Source of the DNA: Cannabis sativa
Taxonomy: Eukaryota > Streptophyta > Magnoliopsida > Rosales > Cannabaceae
Reading direction: 5' to 3'
DNA length: 64,000 bases
Assembly (NCBI RefSeq): GCF_029168945.1
Contig: NC_083602.1
Span: 80,000,600 to 80,064,599 of the forward strand
The notes under the pieces: model-generated
The model's input: the letters and a program-made list of their open reading frames with translations, nothing else
Database searches by the model: none
Told to the model about the DNA's origin: nothing
Shown: positions 23,418 through 35,590 of the stretch, piece after piece
Layout of the letters: each line of letters starts with the position of its first letter
Position numbering within the stretch: position 1 is the first letter of the stretch
Position numbers and translations under genes: made by a program

Positions 23418-24744
23418 CGAGACATGGAATGTGAACTGCTGATAAAGATGGAGGCAATGCTAACCGATATGCCACTTGACCTATCTTCTCGAGAATCTTG
23501 AAAGGTCCTGTAAATCTAGGGCATAACTTGCCTCTTTTCCCGAAACGTTTGATCCCCTTCATCGGAGATACCCGTAAAAACACATGGTCCCCTACTTGGA
23601 ACTCCACATCTCTGCGTTTCGGATCTGCGTAACTCTTCTGTCTGCTCTGTGAGGCCAACATTCTAGCTTTTATCTTCTCTATTGCCTCATTGGTCCGTTG
23701 CACTAACTCTGGACCTAGGTATTTCCTCTCCCCTGTCTCATCCCAGTGGATGGGAGATCTACACTTCCTACCGTATAACAGTTCATAGGGAGCCATCCCT
23801 ATCGTACTCTGGTAACTGTTGTTGTAAGAAAATTCTATCAACGGTAGATACTTATTCCATGAGCCTTCAAAATCCATAACACAGGCTCTCAACATGTCCT
23901 CCAATATCTGAATTGTCCTTTCGGACTGACCATCTGTCTGAGGATGGAATGCTGTACTAAATTTCAGCTTTGTACCCATTGCTCGTTGCAAACTCTGCCA
24001 AAATTTGGAGGTGAACTTCGGATCCCTATCCAAAACTATAGACTTCAGTACCCCGTGAAGTCTTACTATCTTTCTGACATACAACTCTGCCAACTTATCC
24101 ACTGTAAATGTTGTTCTAACCGGCAGAAAATGAGCAGATTTCGTGAATCGATCCACCACTACCCAGATGGAATCAAACAAACCCGTGGTCCTAGGCAATC
24201 CGACCACAAAATCCATCGTGATATCTTCCCACTTCCATTCTGGTAGGGTTAGAGGCTGCAACAACCCTGCTGGTCTCTGATGTTCAGCCTTAATCTGCTG
24301 ACAAGTGAGGCATCTCGATACGAATTCTACCAAATTCTTCTTCATACCGCTCCACCAGAAGTACGGTTTCAAATCTTGGTACATCTTAGTGGTGCCGGGA
24401 TGCAGAGAATACGGGGTAGAATGAGCCTCCTCAAAGATCTCATTCCTGAGTTCCATACTATTCGGAACACAAACCCTAGCTTTATACAAAAGCATTCCGC
24501 TGTCTGACACTGAAAAGTCCTTGGCTTGACCAGCCAACACCTCATCTCTGATCATCACTAACTCTGGATCCGTCATCTGAGCGACTTTTATTCTTTCCAA
24601 CAGGTCAGATTGCAGGGTTAAGTTGTGAAGCTGACCTACCACAAACTCAATGCTGGATCTAACCATATCCTCTGCTAGCTGAGGTGAGATCTGAACCATA
24701 CTAGCTACTTGCCTGGGACCCTTTCTGCTCAGAGCATCGGCCAC
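23371..24744 (-). pseudogene. Tekay integrase (frameshifted from upstream pol)
   Basis: This is a 457-codon frame. It opens with M-A-D-A-L-S-R-K, the usual end of RNase H. The zinc-binding part follows, with H-P-G-T-T-K-M-Y and C-L-T-C-Q-Q-I-K (HHCC). The catalytic core has T-M-D-F-V-V-G-L-P (first Asp), V-L-D-R-D-P-K-F (second Asp) and H-P-Q-T-D-G-Q-S-E-R (Glu). The later G-D-H-V-F-L-R-V-S-P-M-K-G is the GPY/F-type region. All three catalytic residues remain. A one-base loss near 24750 separates it from the upstream frame. A second break near 23400 cuts off the chromodomain. Confidence 0.9.
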
Positions 24745-27611
24745 TACATTGGCCTTTCCGAGTGATAGAGGATCTCACAGTCGTAATCTTTCACTAATTC
24801 CAACCAACGCCTTTGTCTCATATTCAAATCCTTCTGAGTAAAGAAATACTTGAGACTTTTATGGTCGGTATAGATTTCACACTTTTCCCCGTAAAGGTAA
24901 TGCCGCCAAATCTTCAATGCGAAAACCACCGCGGCCAACTCTAGGTCATGAGTCGGGTATCGCTGTTCATAATCCTTTAACTGACGGGAGGCATAAGAGA
25001 TAACCCGATCGGCTTGCATCAATACACATCCCAAACCCTGTTTGGATGCGTCACAATAAACTACGAACTTCTCCTTGTCTGAAGGCAAAGCTAGCACTGG
25101 AGCGGTAATCAACCTCTTCTTTAGCTCCTGAAAACTAGCTTCGCACTTGTCTGACCAAATAAATCGCTGATTCTTCTTTGTAAGCTCGGTTAGGGGCATT
25201 GAAATTTTTGAAAACCCTTCCACGAACCTACGGTAGTACCCAGCTAAACCCAAGTAGCTTCTGATCTCTGTCACTGTCTTCGGTCTCGGCCAGTCCCTGA
25301 CGGACTCGATCTTCCCGGGATCCACCTTGATCCCATCTTTGCTCACAATGTGCCCTAGGAAGGACACCTGAGATAGCCAGAACTCACATTTCTTGAACTT
25401 AGCATAAAGCTTATGTTCTCGAAGTCGTTGCAGTACCATGTGAAGATGTAATTCATGCTCCTCTTCTGATTGAGAGTACACAAGGATGTCGTCGATAAAC
25501 ACAATCACACAGATATCGAGGAAATCCTTGAATACTCTATTCATCAAGTCCATGAATGCTGCAGGAGCATTGGTTAGTCCGAATGACATAACCAGGAATT
25601 CGTAATGTCCATACCTGGTGCGGAAAGCCGTCTTCGGAATGTCCTCCTCTCGGATTCTCAACTGATGATAACCCAAACGGAGATCAATCTTAGAAAAGAC
25701 CGTCTTCCCCTGAAGCTGATCGAACAAATCATCGATCCTAGGTAATGGATATTTATTCTTCACCGTCAGCTTGTTCAATTCTCTGTAGTCGATGCACATC
25801 CTCATAGATCCATCTTTCTTCTTGATGAATAAAACCAGGGCTCCCCAGGGTGACACACTGGGCCGTATAAACCCTATGTCAAGCAACCCTTGGAGCTGAA
25901 TCTTGAATTCCTTAAGTTCAGCTGGAGCCATTCTATACGGGGCTTTGGAAACCGGTTCCACCCCTGGTGCCAAGTCTATCACGAAGTCAATCTCCCGCTG
26001 AGGTGGTAACCCTGGAAGTTCTTCGGGAAAAACATCCGAAAATTCCCGAACCACTTTGATGTCATCTGGCCGAGTGGTGTCCACCACCACGGCCAGAAAC
26101 CCTAAGCATCCGCCGTGCAACAATTCTCTAGCTGACATAGCTGAGATCAATGGGATCCGAGATCCCTGAACTGAACCAACAAACACAAATGGTTCTTCAC
26201 TTTCCGGTTGGAAGATCACCATCTTCCTTTTGCAATCAATACTCGCCGAATATTTAGATAGGAAATCCATTCCTAAAATAATATCAAACTCTACTAGACT
26301 AATCTCTATCAAATCAGTACTTAACTCCCTACCATCTATCCTGATCGGCATAGACCTAATCCACCTGTTGGAGATAACCAACTCTCCGCCAGGTAATAGG
26401 GTTCCAAACCCTGATTCATATCTATCGTACGGTCTATCCAATTTACTAAAGACTCTGGCCGCCACATAAGAATGTGTAGCCCCAGAATCAAACTGCACTG
26501 AGTAAAGCGAGTTATTAACAGAAAGCTGACCTGTGACAACTGATGGGCTGGTATCTGCATCAGCCTGAGTAATGGCGAACACCCTGGCTGGAGTGGGTAT
26601 TGCCGGAGCTCTCAGTGCCTCTGAGCGGAGCTGGGGACAGTCCCTCTTGAAGTGTCTGGGCATGCCACAGTGAAAGCAGCCCTGACCTTTGCACTCACCC
26701 CGATGGTGCCTTTTGCAGCTAGGGCACTCGGGATAGGAAAATCGGGTCTCAGTACCACTGGAACGACTTCCTCTATTCTGGTTCCCCCGGAACCTCTTGT
26801 TCTGACTCGAGCCACCGGAAGCAGTGGGTGCTCTTTTCCTCTGATCAATGGCCGAACCACTACTCCCCCTGCTAAAGCCTGATGCAGGAGGGGTAGGAGC
26901 CCCGCCACTCGCCGGAGTGCTAGCTGACTCCGACATACACCCAACTGCGCCCTCAGCTCGCAGTGCCTTCTCCACCATCTGAGCATAGGTGGTGCTGTCG
27001 TCCGTGGTGATCATCAAATCGTGTTTGATCTTCGCATTTAACCCGTCCAGATACCTCTCTTTCTTGCTGAAGTCGGTTGGCACAATTCCCGAGGCTAACC
27101 TCGCCAACCGGTTAAATTGAGTAGTATACTCGGTTACGCTCATATTCTCACGTTGGGTCAGGTGAGCGAACTCTTTCCTCTTGGCGCATTCGACCGCCTC
27201 ATTATAGTACTTGGCGTTGAAGAGTTCCTGGAACCTTTCCCAGGTCATGGTGGTGACGTCATGAATCTGAGACACCATGTCCCACCAGACCAAAGCGTCC
27301 TCCTGGAACTTGAACGTGGCACACACCACTCTATCATTACCGGTGACACCCATGAAGTTCAAGATCTTGGTGATCACCGTCAGCCACTGTTCGGCCTTCA
27401 TCACGTCTGGACCTCCCAAGAAAACCGGAGGTGCTTGCTTCCGGAACCGTTCATACAGAGGTTCCAATCTATTGGCCGCCACCACTATCTCGGCACAGGT
27501 AGCGAGGGGCAGTGCCACCGGAACTACGGTAGTCTTTGGAACCGGGCGAGGAGCACCTTGCTGTCTCAACCTCTGAATCTCGAGGTCTTGTTCTTCTATC
27601 CGGGCTTTCAT
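24744..27611 (-). pseudogene. Tekay gag-protease-reverse transcriptase-RNase H
   Basis: This is 955 open codons. The capsid region holds A-E-Q-W-L and W-W-D-M-V. The zinc knuckle reads [14 protein letters not shown]. The protease has the D-S-G-A active site ([10 protein letters not shown]). Reverse transcriptase shows [19 protein letters not shown] and the catalytic F-I-D-D. RNase H shows [13 protein letters not shown] and Y-T-D-H-K-S. The frame continues upstream of this Met to about 27750, with an Arg/Gly-rich stretch. A better original start is the ATG at 27817-27815, now in another frame. The RNase H end is frameshifted near 24750. Confidence 0.92.
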
Positions 27612-27739
27612 CTCAGCAAACCGAACCTCCCAATTCTGGGCTCCCTGATCGGCTGGGGGAGCCTGGGCAGCCTGTGGCGGGTTCTCATCACCCCGACCAC
27701 GAGCCCTGCCTCGGGGACCTCTACCTCGGCCCCTAACTG

Positions 27740-27817
27740 GCGGGGGAACTAAGCTCCCTAACCTTGATTCGACCCCACTGAGTTGCTCTGACTCCTGGTA
27801 GTCTGCCTGGCGTCCAT
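27740..27817 (-). pseudogene. Probable original start of Tekay gag
   Basis: An ATG at 27817-27815 opens a short Gln/Ser/Thr-rich peptide ([10 protein letters not shown]) that meets a stop near 27760. The main gag frame picks up just downstream. A small indel between them would explain the split. Confidence 0.55.
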
Positions 27818-28080
27818 CTAGTCAGAACCGCCTGCGAAACCAAGAGTTGGCATATCAGGTCGTATTCAAGGAGAGCTTACTAATGCCGCTTAATTTGGAA
27901 ATTAAAAACGAAACATGCGCCTATTCTACTATCAGGCTACTAACATGCTTCCTAACAGGCTTTTCTTTTTCATAAATAAATAAATAAACTACTAAAGCAA
28001 TAAAGGCTTACTGAACCGTGAAACGAGCTAACTGCTGATGATGATTGTACATGTCGTGACCATCTTCGAAAGACAACCTG
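27818..28080 (-). other. Tekay leader between primer site and gag
   Basis: About 260 bp without a reading frame. It contains repeats of TAAATAAA near 27973-27990. I see no other signal. Confidence 0.6.
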
Positions 28081-28098
28081 GCGGCTCTGATACCAAAT
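28081..28098 (-). promoter_or_regulatory. Tekay primer-binding site (iMet)
   Basis: The minus strand reads TTTGGTATCAGAGCCGC directly after the 5' LTR, a standard match to initiator methionine tRNA. Confidence 0.92.
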
Positions 28099-30437
28099 TG
28101 TGACACCCTAACTAACATAGGTGTATTACGTGATTTTTAAACATGCTGTGCAGCTCGTTGCTAATCAACGAGGTTTATGGAAAACGTGATTAATTAAAAT
28201 TTTTGCTTTTTAATTAAACTTGTAAAATATAATTACAAAAAGACTCGGGATCCCGATTACAAAATCATTTACAAAAAGAGTTAATTGTTTATACAAAATA
28301 ATTGTCGCCTAGCGACTAGTTACAAAATCAGCCTTGCTGTCCCGAGGATCGTACTCTCCAGGTCTAACCGCCCCGACATGTACAACCTTCATAAGCTCGC
28401 TCACGGTCCATCAGCTTTAGCCTTGCCTTTACCTACACATAAACGTAGAACTGTGAGTCGACAGACTCAGTAAAAAAAGCATAATAATATTCATACATAA
28501 TCCCGGTCATGATCAGACGCCCATACCCCTGATCATAACCCTAGCTGCCGTGTCCAACACGATACTGAGTCCCACTACTGCCGTGTCCAACACGGTACTG
28601 AGTCACTACTTCCGTGTCCAACACGGTACTGAATTCTGAACGTTCATAGGGACGGTACTATTGACACGTAACAGCCTGATCGGTCGAACCGGTCATACTC
28701 GGGCTGCTGGTCATACTCTAGCCTGTACCGACGTGTTACTGTATCCACCTGATCGGTCGAACCGGTCATACTCCTGCTGTTGGTCATACTCCAGCCTGTA
28801 CCGACGGGATACGTCAATAGTACGGAACCACTAACCAAGTGTCAGCCTGATCGGTCGAACCGGTCATACTTCGGCTGCTGGTCATACTCCAGCCTGTACC
28901 GACGTGACAGGGTTGGATGGTCCGAAGCCAACATACATAACTAATGTAATCTAACAGGCTTCTGACATGCACGCTAAACATGTAATCTACATATGCATAC
29001 TGTTATACTAATCTTACCTGGATTCCGAATTCAGGTGTGCCGGTCAACCTGACTAGAACTTAACTGCGCGACGGATTACAGGCTCCTAAACCATAAAAAT
29101 CACAACACTATAAGTGACACGCTAAATCACTTCGCGGGGACTTAAACTAGGAACTAAAAGTTTCCCTATCGATAAAAAGCATGGCAGTACCCCAAAAAAC
29201 CTAAAATCGAGAAAAACTAGGGTTTCTGAAAATTCCCCAACCGGTAGACCGGTTCTGCAACCGGAATTCCGGTTCTGAGAATTCCTGCACCCTCATCCGG
29301 AATTCCGGTTCCTCGCAAAAAATTTTCAAAAATTCATAACTTGATCAATTCCAACCCAAATCACCCAAGATCTTCCAGACCTGTTCTATATGACCCAAAT
29401 AACCATTCCAAGGCAACAAAACTACCCAGAACTCATAGAATCACAAAACACCATTAAAGCCCAAGCTTTGAGTTCCAAAACTCAAACTTGGTTAGAATCA
29501 ACTAACATGCAATCAAACTAGATTAAACCTACATAATCATGCATAACTAAGCCTCTGAAAATGAAAACAACCAACTACAGCAAGCAATTACAGATTCAAC
29601 ATATATCTTTCAAAATTCATATTCTAGAGCTAAAACTTCAGAGCTTGAGTCAAAGCAACCAACATGCATTCACTACCTCTAAACTACTTAAAATAACAAG
29701 ATTAATCCTTTGAAACCAACAATAAAACACAACAGCAAGTATCACAACAATTCACATGCAACATCCATCTTTTAACCATTTTCTTTATAAAATACAAGAG
29801 GAAGAGGTTAGAAACCTTACCAAAGCTTGAAGAACACTTAGATTGAAAGGGAAAAGGCTTGAAAATCAAGGGAAAAATCCGGAGTTCTTCTTGCTGCTCC
29901 AAAGAGGCCGAACAAGAGAGAGAGGTTGAGAGGAAAAAGTTTGTTTTTCTTTTAAATTTTCTAACTTTCTAACTTTTGACACTTTGAAAAATAAAAGAAA
30001 GGAAAAACAATATATTCATTTCAGCCAACAATTAATATCAAATAACACTTAATTCAATTAAACAAAGCCCACTAAAGGACAAAATATCATTGGGGCAAAA
30101 AGACCATTTTGCACCTCCACACTAAAATAACATAATTAACACTAAAGGGGTATTTTTGGGAAATTCTAAATTCCCGGACATTCTCGACATTCCCAATGTC
30201 TAATAAACCGTCCCAAACTACTAACATACTAAGTTGTGATTTTTACTGAGCCAAACACCGGGTTCCAAAATACCGGGCACAAAAATGCAAAATTATGCAA
30301 ACTACTACATGACATAAAAATGCATCTCTGAATTCAATAAATAACAGTATAATAAATTATTTAAATAGCTATAAATAATTTTCATAATTAATCATAATTA
30401 ACTGCTAATTTCCAAATTAAACTAAGCAGTCTTTACA
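28099..30437 (-). repeat. Tekay 5' LTR (right)
   Basis: This is the longer LTR of the pair (2339 bp). The stretch 29317-29642 has no counterpart in the left LTR. The same tandem repeats as in the left LTR occur at about 28549-28650 and 28675-28910. The promoter should lie here, but I could not settle on a TATA box. Confidence 0.92.
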
Positions 30438-30442
30438 TTTCT
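30438..30442 (+). repeat. Right target-site duplication of Tekay (TTTCT)
   Basis: It matches 21108-21112. Confidence 0.95.
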
Positions 30443-30559
30443 CCTTGTTCTTGAGTCAGTATAAATAACGAGGATTAAGCTATTACTGAACTGCTAGGGG
30501 CTGAACCTCTATAAAATTCTTGTGTCTTTACATTGCTTCACCATATATCGATTGCTATT
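30443..30559 (+). repeat. Tat LTR unit 2 (copy 2), remainder
   Basis: It continues from 21112 and ends in ATATATCGATTGCTATT. About 85 bp short of the expected LTR end it joins copia C sequence. The duplicated segment continues to 31040. Confidence 0.8.
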
Positions 30560-32184
30560 CTGATGTGATAATCAGCGATGAAGTGTACTTATACTTTGCA
30601 TAAGTGTTATGTTCTTTCCAGAACATTAGCAAAGTATACTAGTTTCAAATGTATGAAGTATACATTGGACTGGACCGATATTGATCTTAGTTAAGATATT
30701 ATAATACTTACCGTTGTACCTTTCAAAGTCAATATCACTAGTTGATCTTAAATCAGAAGATCTTAATCCTAATATACTTAGGCTGAATCTCAGGAGTGTT
30801 ATTCATGTTCTTTGATTTGTTAATTAAGCCTACTTTTGGGTCAGGGTGATACGTACATTTTGGGAACGTGATAGTATTATTGAGTGGGAGCGCTAAACAT
30901 AAATATGGAATCTATACCTTCTATGGCTATTTAGAAGTCAAGTGATGATTTCCTTCGAGCTTAGCTAAATAGAGGTAAATGGAAGAGCTCTTGTTTTAGT
31001 GATTATATTTTAGTTCACTAAAACATCATTTACAGGTAGCTAAGTGTTTTAAGGAGCAAAATACATTGAGGGGCGAAACGGTAAATTTATCCCTACTCGG
31101 TGTAAATCATCTATATAGAGGATCTTTGATCAATTGAGATTATAACGATGGTTAAATGTGATAGTGTATCTATATGGTTGAACATATAGAGTGTTCTATA
31201 TAACTTAGAGTGCAATTCTAAGTTCTAAGAGTGGATGCAACAAGGAATTAATAAGTTAGGGAATTTACTTGGTAAATTCGGTTCAGCTTATTGGAAGCTC
31301 AGTAATATAGGTCCATGGTCCCCATTCTAGTTGAGATCATACTGCTTGTAAGACTCAGATAATTGATTTTGATTAATCAATTATAATTCTAGGATTAGAC
31401 TATGTCTAGTTTATGAATTTTCACTACGCAAGGGCAAAATTGTGAAGAAAAGAGATTCTAGGTTTTATTTATGAATTAAGAGACTTTAAATGTCTAATTA
31501 ATAATATATTAATTGAAAATATTATTTAATAATTTATTTTAGTTATTAAATAATTAGTTTAGGCATTTAAATGGTTAGAATTGGAAAATTGGCGTTTTTG
31601 AGCAAATGGAAATGAAAATTGTCAAAATTGCAAAATACCAAGTGGGTCCTATTAACTCTATGGCCGGCCACTTGCAGAGGCTTTTTCCAATAATATTTTC
31701 ATTATTTTAATGCAAAATTATTACTAACCTAAACCTATTGGTTACCTATAAATAGATAGTGATGGCTCCCACTGAACAAGTGTTTCAAGAGATTGAAAAT
31801 CAAAAAATAAAAAATAAAAATTGAGCCACTCACTATCCTTCTATAGCCAACCCCTCTCTCTCTCTCTTCTTCTTCTAATTTTCGAAAACCTTGAGTGATA
31901 AGAGTAGTGCCAACACATCAAGTGGTATCTCAATCATACTTTGGAAGATCGTGTAGAATCCAAACTGAAGAGAAGGACATTCGGACTAAGATCTTGGTGA
32001 TACTCTGCGACAGAAAGGTTACAAGGGTTAGAGATCTGAGTAGATGGAGACATTATTCCGCTACGCCCAATGTAAGGTTTCCTAAACTTTATATGTGTTT
32101 GTTATCGTTTTAAAAGTTCATATTTAGTATGTTAAACAACATACTTGTTAGTAAATCTAAGATCTTGGTAAAATATTTCCAAAA
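30560..32184 (+). repeat. 5' LTR of copia C, lacking its first part
   Basis: It starts at CTGATGTGATAATC, several hundred bases into the family LTR, and ends CCAAAA where relatives have CCAACA. TATA box at 31747-31755; splice donor GTAAGG at 32072. Confidence 0.88.
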
Positions 32185-32203
32185 ACTGGCCTTAAAGCCA
32201 TGG
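32185..32203 (+). promoter_or_regulatory. Decayed primer-binding site of copia C
   Basis: ACTGGCCTTAAAGCCATGG differs at several bases from the copia B site. Confidence 0.65.
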
Positions 32204-33439
32204 TAATTGATTTACTTTCAAGAAATTTGGACTTAAAACGATTTATGTGTGATTTAGATGGTTTCATGTTGATATGCAATGCATATTGTCCGTACCACTT
32301 ACAATTTTTTTCCTTTTCTTTGATTTTTCATGCTATTTATTGGAATTAACTTCCGATTTTTTCTGTATTTTTGTATTTTGATTTTTGCTTTTCATATTTC
32401 AAATCTAATTCTCAGAAATAAATTAATTGGATTTTTGAAAATTAATTTAAGATATTAGTGTAATTTGAACTTGAAAATAGGTAAAAAACTCTATCTTTTT
32501 GCTAATTATCTATCTTATTTTTAAATTTTGTTTATTTGATCTTATTTTTAAATTTAAGGTCAGATATTATTTTTTTAAAAAATTATTATATTTTTTAAAT
32601 TATTTGACCTTATTTAAATTTAAAATAAGATTACTATAATCATGATATTTTGAATATAAATAAGATATTTTGCTAACTTTTAAATTTTGTTATTTTTTTA
32701 TTTAAATTAACTTATAAAATCAAAAAAAGGATATTAAATTATCATTTTATTTTATTGAATATTTAATTTAAAAAATAACATGAAATTTAAAAGATGGTTA
32801 GCAAATTTTTTTTGAAAAGATATTTAGGTTAGTTGAAACCTAATTTTTCAAAATTGTAGGTTTAATTTTAAATTTTTTATTTTATTATTTCATTTTTAAA
32901 AACCGATTTTTTTTTTTATAATTTATTATTATTTTTGAATTTTTTTAATAAATTAATTAATTTAAAATTAAATAAATCCTACATCCAACTATCCAATTCA
33001 ACTTGTTGCAGGAGTATGTGTTTTAGCTTGTGTGTAAGTTTTATAAAACCTATTATTGCTTGATCTAAATTGCCATGGTTAACTTGTTGACAGATCCAAT
33101 GATCTGATTTTGACCCATAGTTCAATTGTCAATCGCTCAAGTAAATAATTTGTAACAGGTAAATTTTACATTCTTCTTTCATCTGTGTATGACCTAGTAA
33201 CATGATAGGATCCATCCAAATCTGTGTGCCTATGTGAGCCTATATGTTTACTTTATGTTTAGATGCATATAGGTTGTTCATTTAATTTTTTTTAATTAAG
33301 ATGAACTAAGTTGCTAAATAAAATGTCACACCATGATAAATTTTATTTAGGCCATTTAGTTTTTGGTCCTATTCAATTAATAACAGTTGTTCATTTTAAG
33401 ATTAAATTCCTCTCTTTTGGGCCTTGTGTGAGAGTTAGG

Positions 33440-33511
33440 GGGCAATAGCAGTGGGTACGACATACTGGACCCATCCCTCCCTCACATGAACTACCCCTAC
33501 TGTGAATGCCC
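33440..33511 (+). other. Conserved 72-nt hairpin in the copia C leader
   Basis: GGGCAAT (33440-33446) pairs with AATGCCC (33505-33511), six of seven positions. The inner stem AGTGGGTA (33450-33457) pairs with TACCCCTACT (33492-33501). Relative to copia A two base pairs are replaced on both sides. Confidence 0.65.
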
Positions 33512-35590
33512 ATTTGCTTGATTTGGATAACTGTACTAGGTTAATTAAATTAGTTTAACCTAATTAAAATTGAATTAGCAACATAATTAACTTTCAAAAT
33601 ATATGAAATTTATTTTTCATTTTAATATTTTAAAGTTAATTTTAAGGAAAAGACACTTAGTTTAATGAAATTTTTTCTACATAAACTATATATATTTTTC
33701 TTGTATATAATTAAATAAGAATTATAACTAACTAGATTCTTTCTGAAGTTTATTTTTAATTATTTCATTAAATATTCCTATTTAAGATGAAAATTAGTTA
33801 TTTCTAACTAATTTTTTTTATCAACTTAAATTTGAATATCTTTTGAATTTAAAATTAAGTTGAGAAATTGTAGGAATTGGTTATTGAAGATTCTTAAGAT
33901 ATTTTTTATGTTGATATTTTTTTTAAAATTTGAATCAACTGTAAATGGAATATTTTTTTAAATTAGGTGGTTACAACTTAATTTTGATATTTAATTAAAT
34001 TTTATTTGAAAAATATTTAAGTTGGATATTTTAGATTCTTTCTATAACAACTTATACTAGTTTTTTTTCTTTCAAATTTTAGAAAAACACTTAGTTAATT
34101 GAAATATATTCTATATAGTTAATTCTAATGCTAGTTATTTTTTATAATATTAAAATAGGAAAATATTTTTGATTAAAAATTAATTGTTTAATAATTAATT
34201 TTGGTACAATTTAAGTAAAGTATATTTTCCTAGTATTAAACTAGAATTAATAATTAAGTCTCATCTATACTTAATTATTTATTTCTTGAATTTTATACAT
34301 TTAATTAAATTGAAAATTAAATATCTAAGTTGATTTTCATCACGATACTTAAATATTATTATTTTCATGATATTTAATTAAATAGAAAATTATTTTAAGT
34401 TGGATTTTTTTTAAGTTTCATAACAACTTAAATTTGAATAATTTTCAAAATATTTTTTTTATTTTATTAATCAATTTTCAAAATTGCATTTACTTATGAA
34501 ATATATTTTTGATTTTTTTTTGAAAAATAGATTAAAGTTAAATTAATTATTTATTTTAATTAATTTTGAACCAACTTAAATCAATGATTTTTTCATTTGA
34601 TTATTAATTTAAAATAAATGAACTAAAATAGATTATAATTAGAAAATGAATTAATTATTCAATGAAAATCTATATCGATATTATCTGTTTTTGCTTGCAG
34701 TATTTTTCTAGTAGTATTTATTTTATTTTATTTTAGAGCATTTCGAAAATTGTATTTTTATATACTTTAATTTTTCAAAATGGAATATATATTTATAGAA
34801 AATTAAATTTGAGTTGCAAATTAATTTAAATTAATACAACTTAAATTGAATAATTTTCTTAATATTTATTGAAAAATTATAACTAAGATGGAAATAATTC
34901 ATTTTATTTTCATATCCATCTAAGTATAATTTTATAAATATTAAATTAAAATTTCTAAATTTAGAATTTTATTCTAAATTAGAAATTTTAATTAAATAAA
35001 TATATGTTTAAAATAAATAGATTAAAGTAAATATTAGAAGAAAATACATTTTAAATAATGAGCTTTATTATTATTAAGATATTCGATCTCCATTGTTGGT
35101 TTTAAAGAGTTATTGTTTTACTGAGTAATCCTCCCTAATGGAGGAACGTTCATTAGCAACTTAACGCCGTAGAATCTCGAATGCTAAGTACTATTTGTAA
35201 GTGTTTATTTTAGTATGGATCACCCTAATTGTGGCGACTTTTATAGGGCTTAAAAAAGTATGAAACAATGGTGGACACTCATAAGATAGAATAGTCTTGA
35301 CTCTCGCCTAAACGAGACAACGCTGGATTCTCATCTTGATCGAATAAAAGGTTGCTAGAATGTTTATCACTTTAGATGAGCTGACAACTCTATTCAATGG
35401 ATGGTAGCTTTCACTCTCGCCTAAACGGGACACTGATATTAGTTTGTTGAAAACCTTAGAAATTATTTAGGATTGTATGTTTTAGTATTTTCACTTGTCA
35501 TTCCTACTTGCTATGTGCTAATAATTTCTTAATACGATTTTGTGTTAAACCTTAATTGATTTCTATTTATTGTTATTTGTAGTATCTAAT

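Larger units (their letters stand above)
21113..30437 (-). mobile_element. Complete Ty3/Gypsy chromovirus, Tekay-like
   Basis: The 9325-bp element lies on the minus strand. Both LTRs begin TGT(A/G)ACACCCTAAC and end CTTTACA in plus orientation. A polypurine tract, an iMet primer site and a 5-bp target duplication are present. Domain order on the minus strand is gag, zinc knuckle, protease, reverse transcriptase, RNase H, integrase, chromodomain. Three reading-frame breaks (about 27750, 24750 and 23400) make it non-functional as it stands. The LTRs are alike over most of their length, so it is one of the younger insertions. Confidence 0.95.
32072..35582 (+). other. Leader of copia C, probable 5'-UTR intron
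   Basis: A GTAAGG donor in the LTR (32072) and a TTATTGTTATTTGTAG acceptor (AG at 35581-35582) enclose 3511 bp of AT-rich sequence with no gene. The acceptor lies 8 nt before the gag ATG. Unspliced RNA would present many short upstream frames, so removal of this segment would make gag translation plausible. Splicing has not been shown. Confidence 0.55.

Noticed and set aside
26230..27752. Plus-strand open frames opposite Tekay gag
   Set aside because: They mirror the well-supported minus-strand gag and protease. No domain in this direction.
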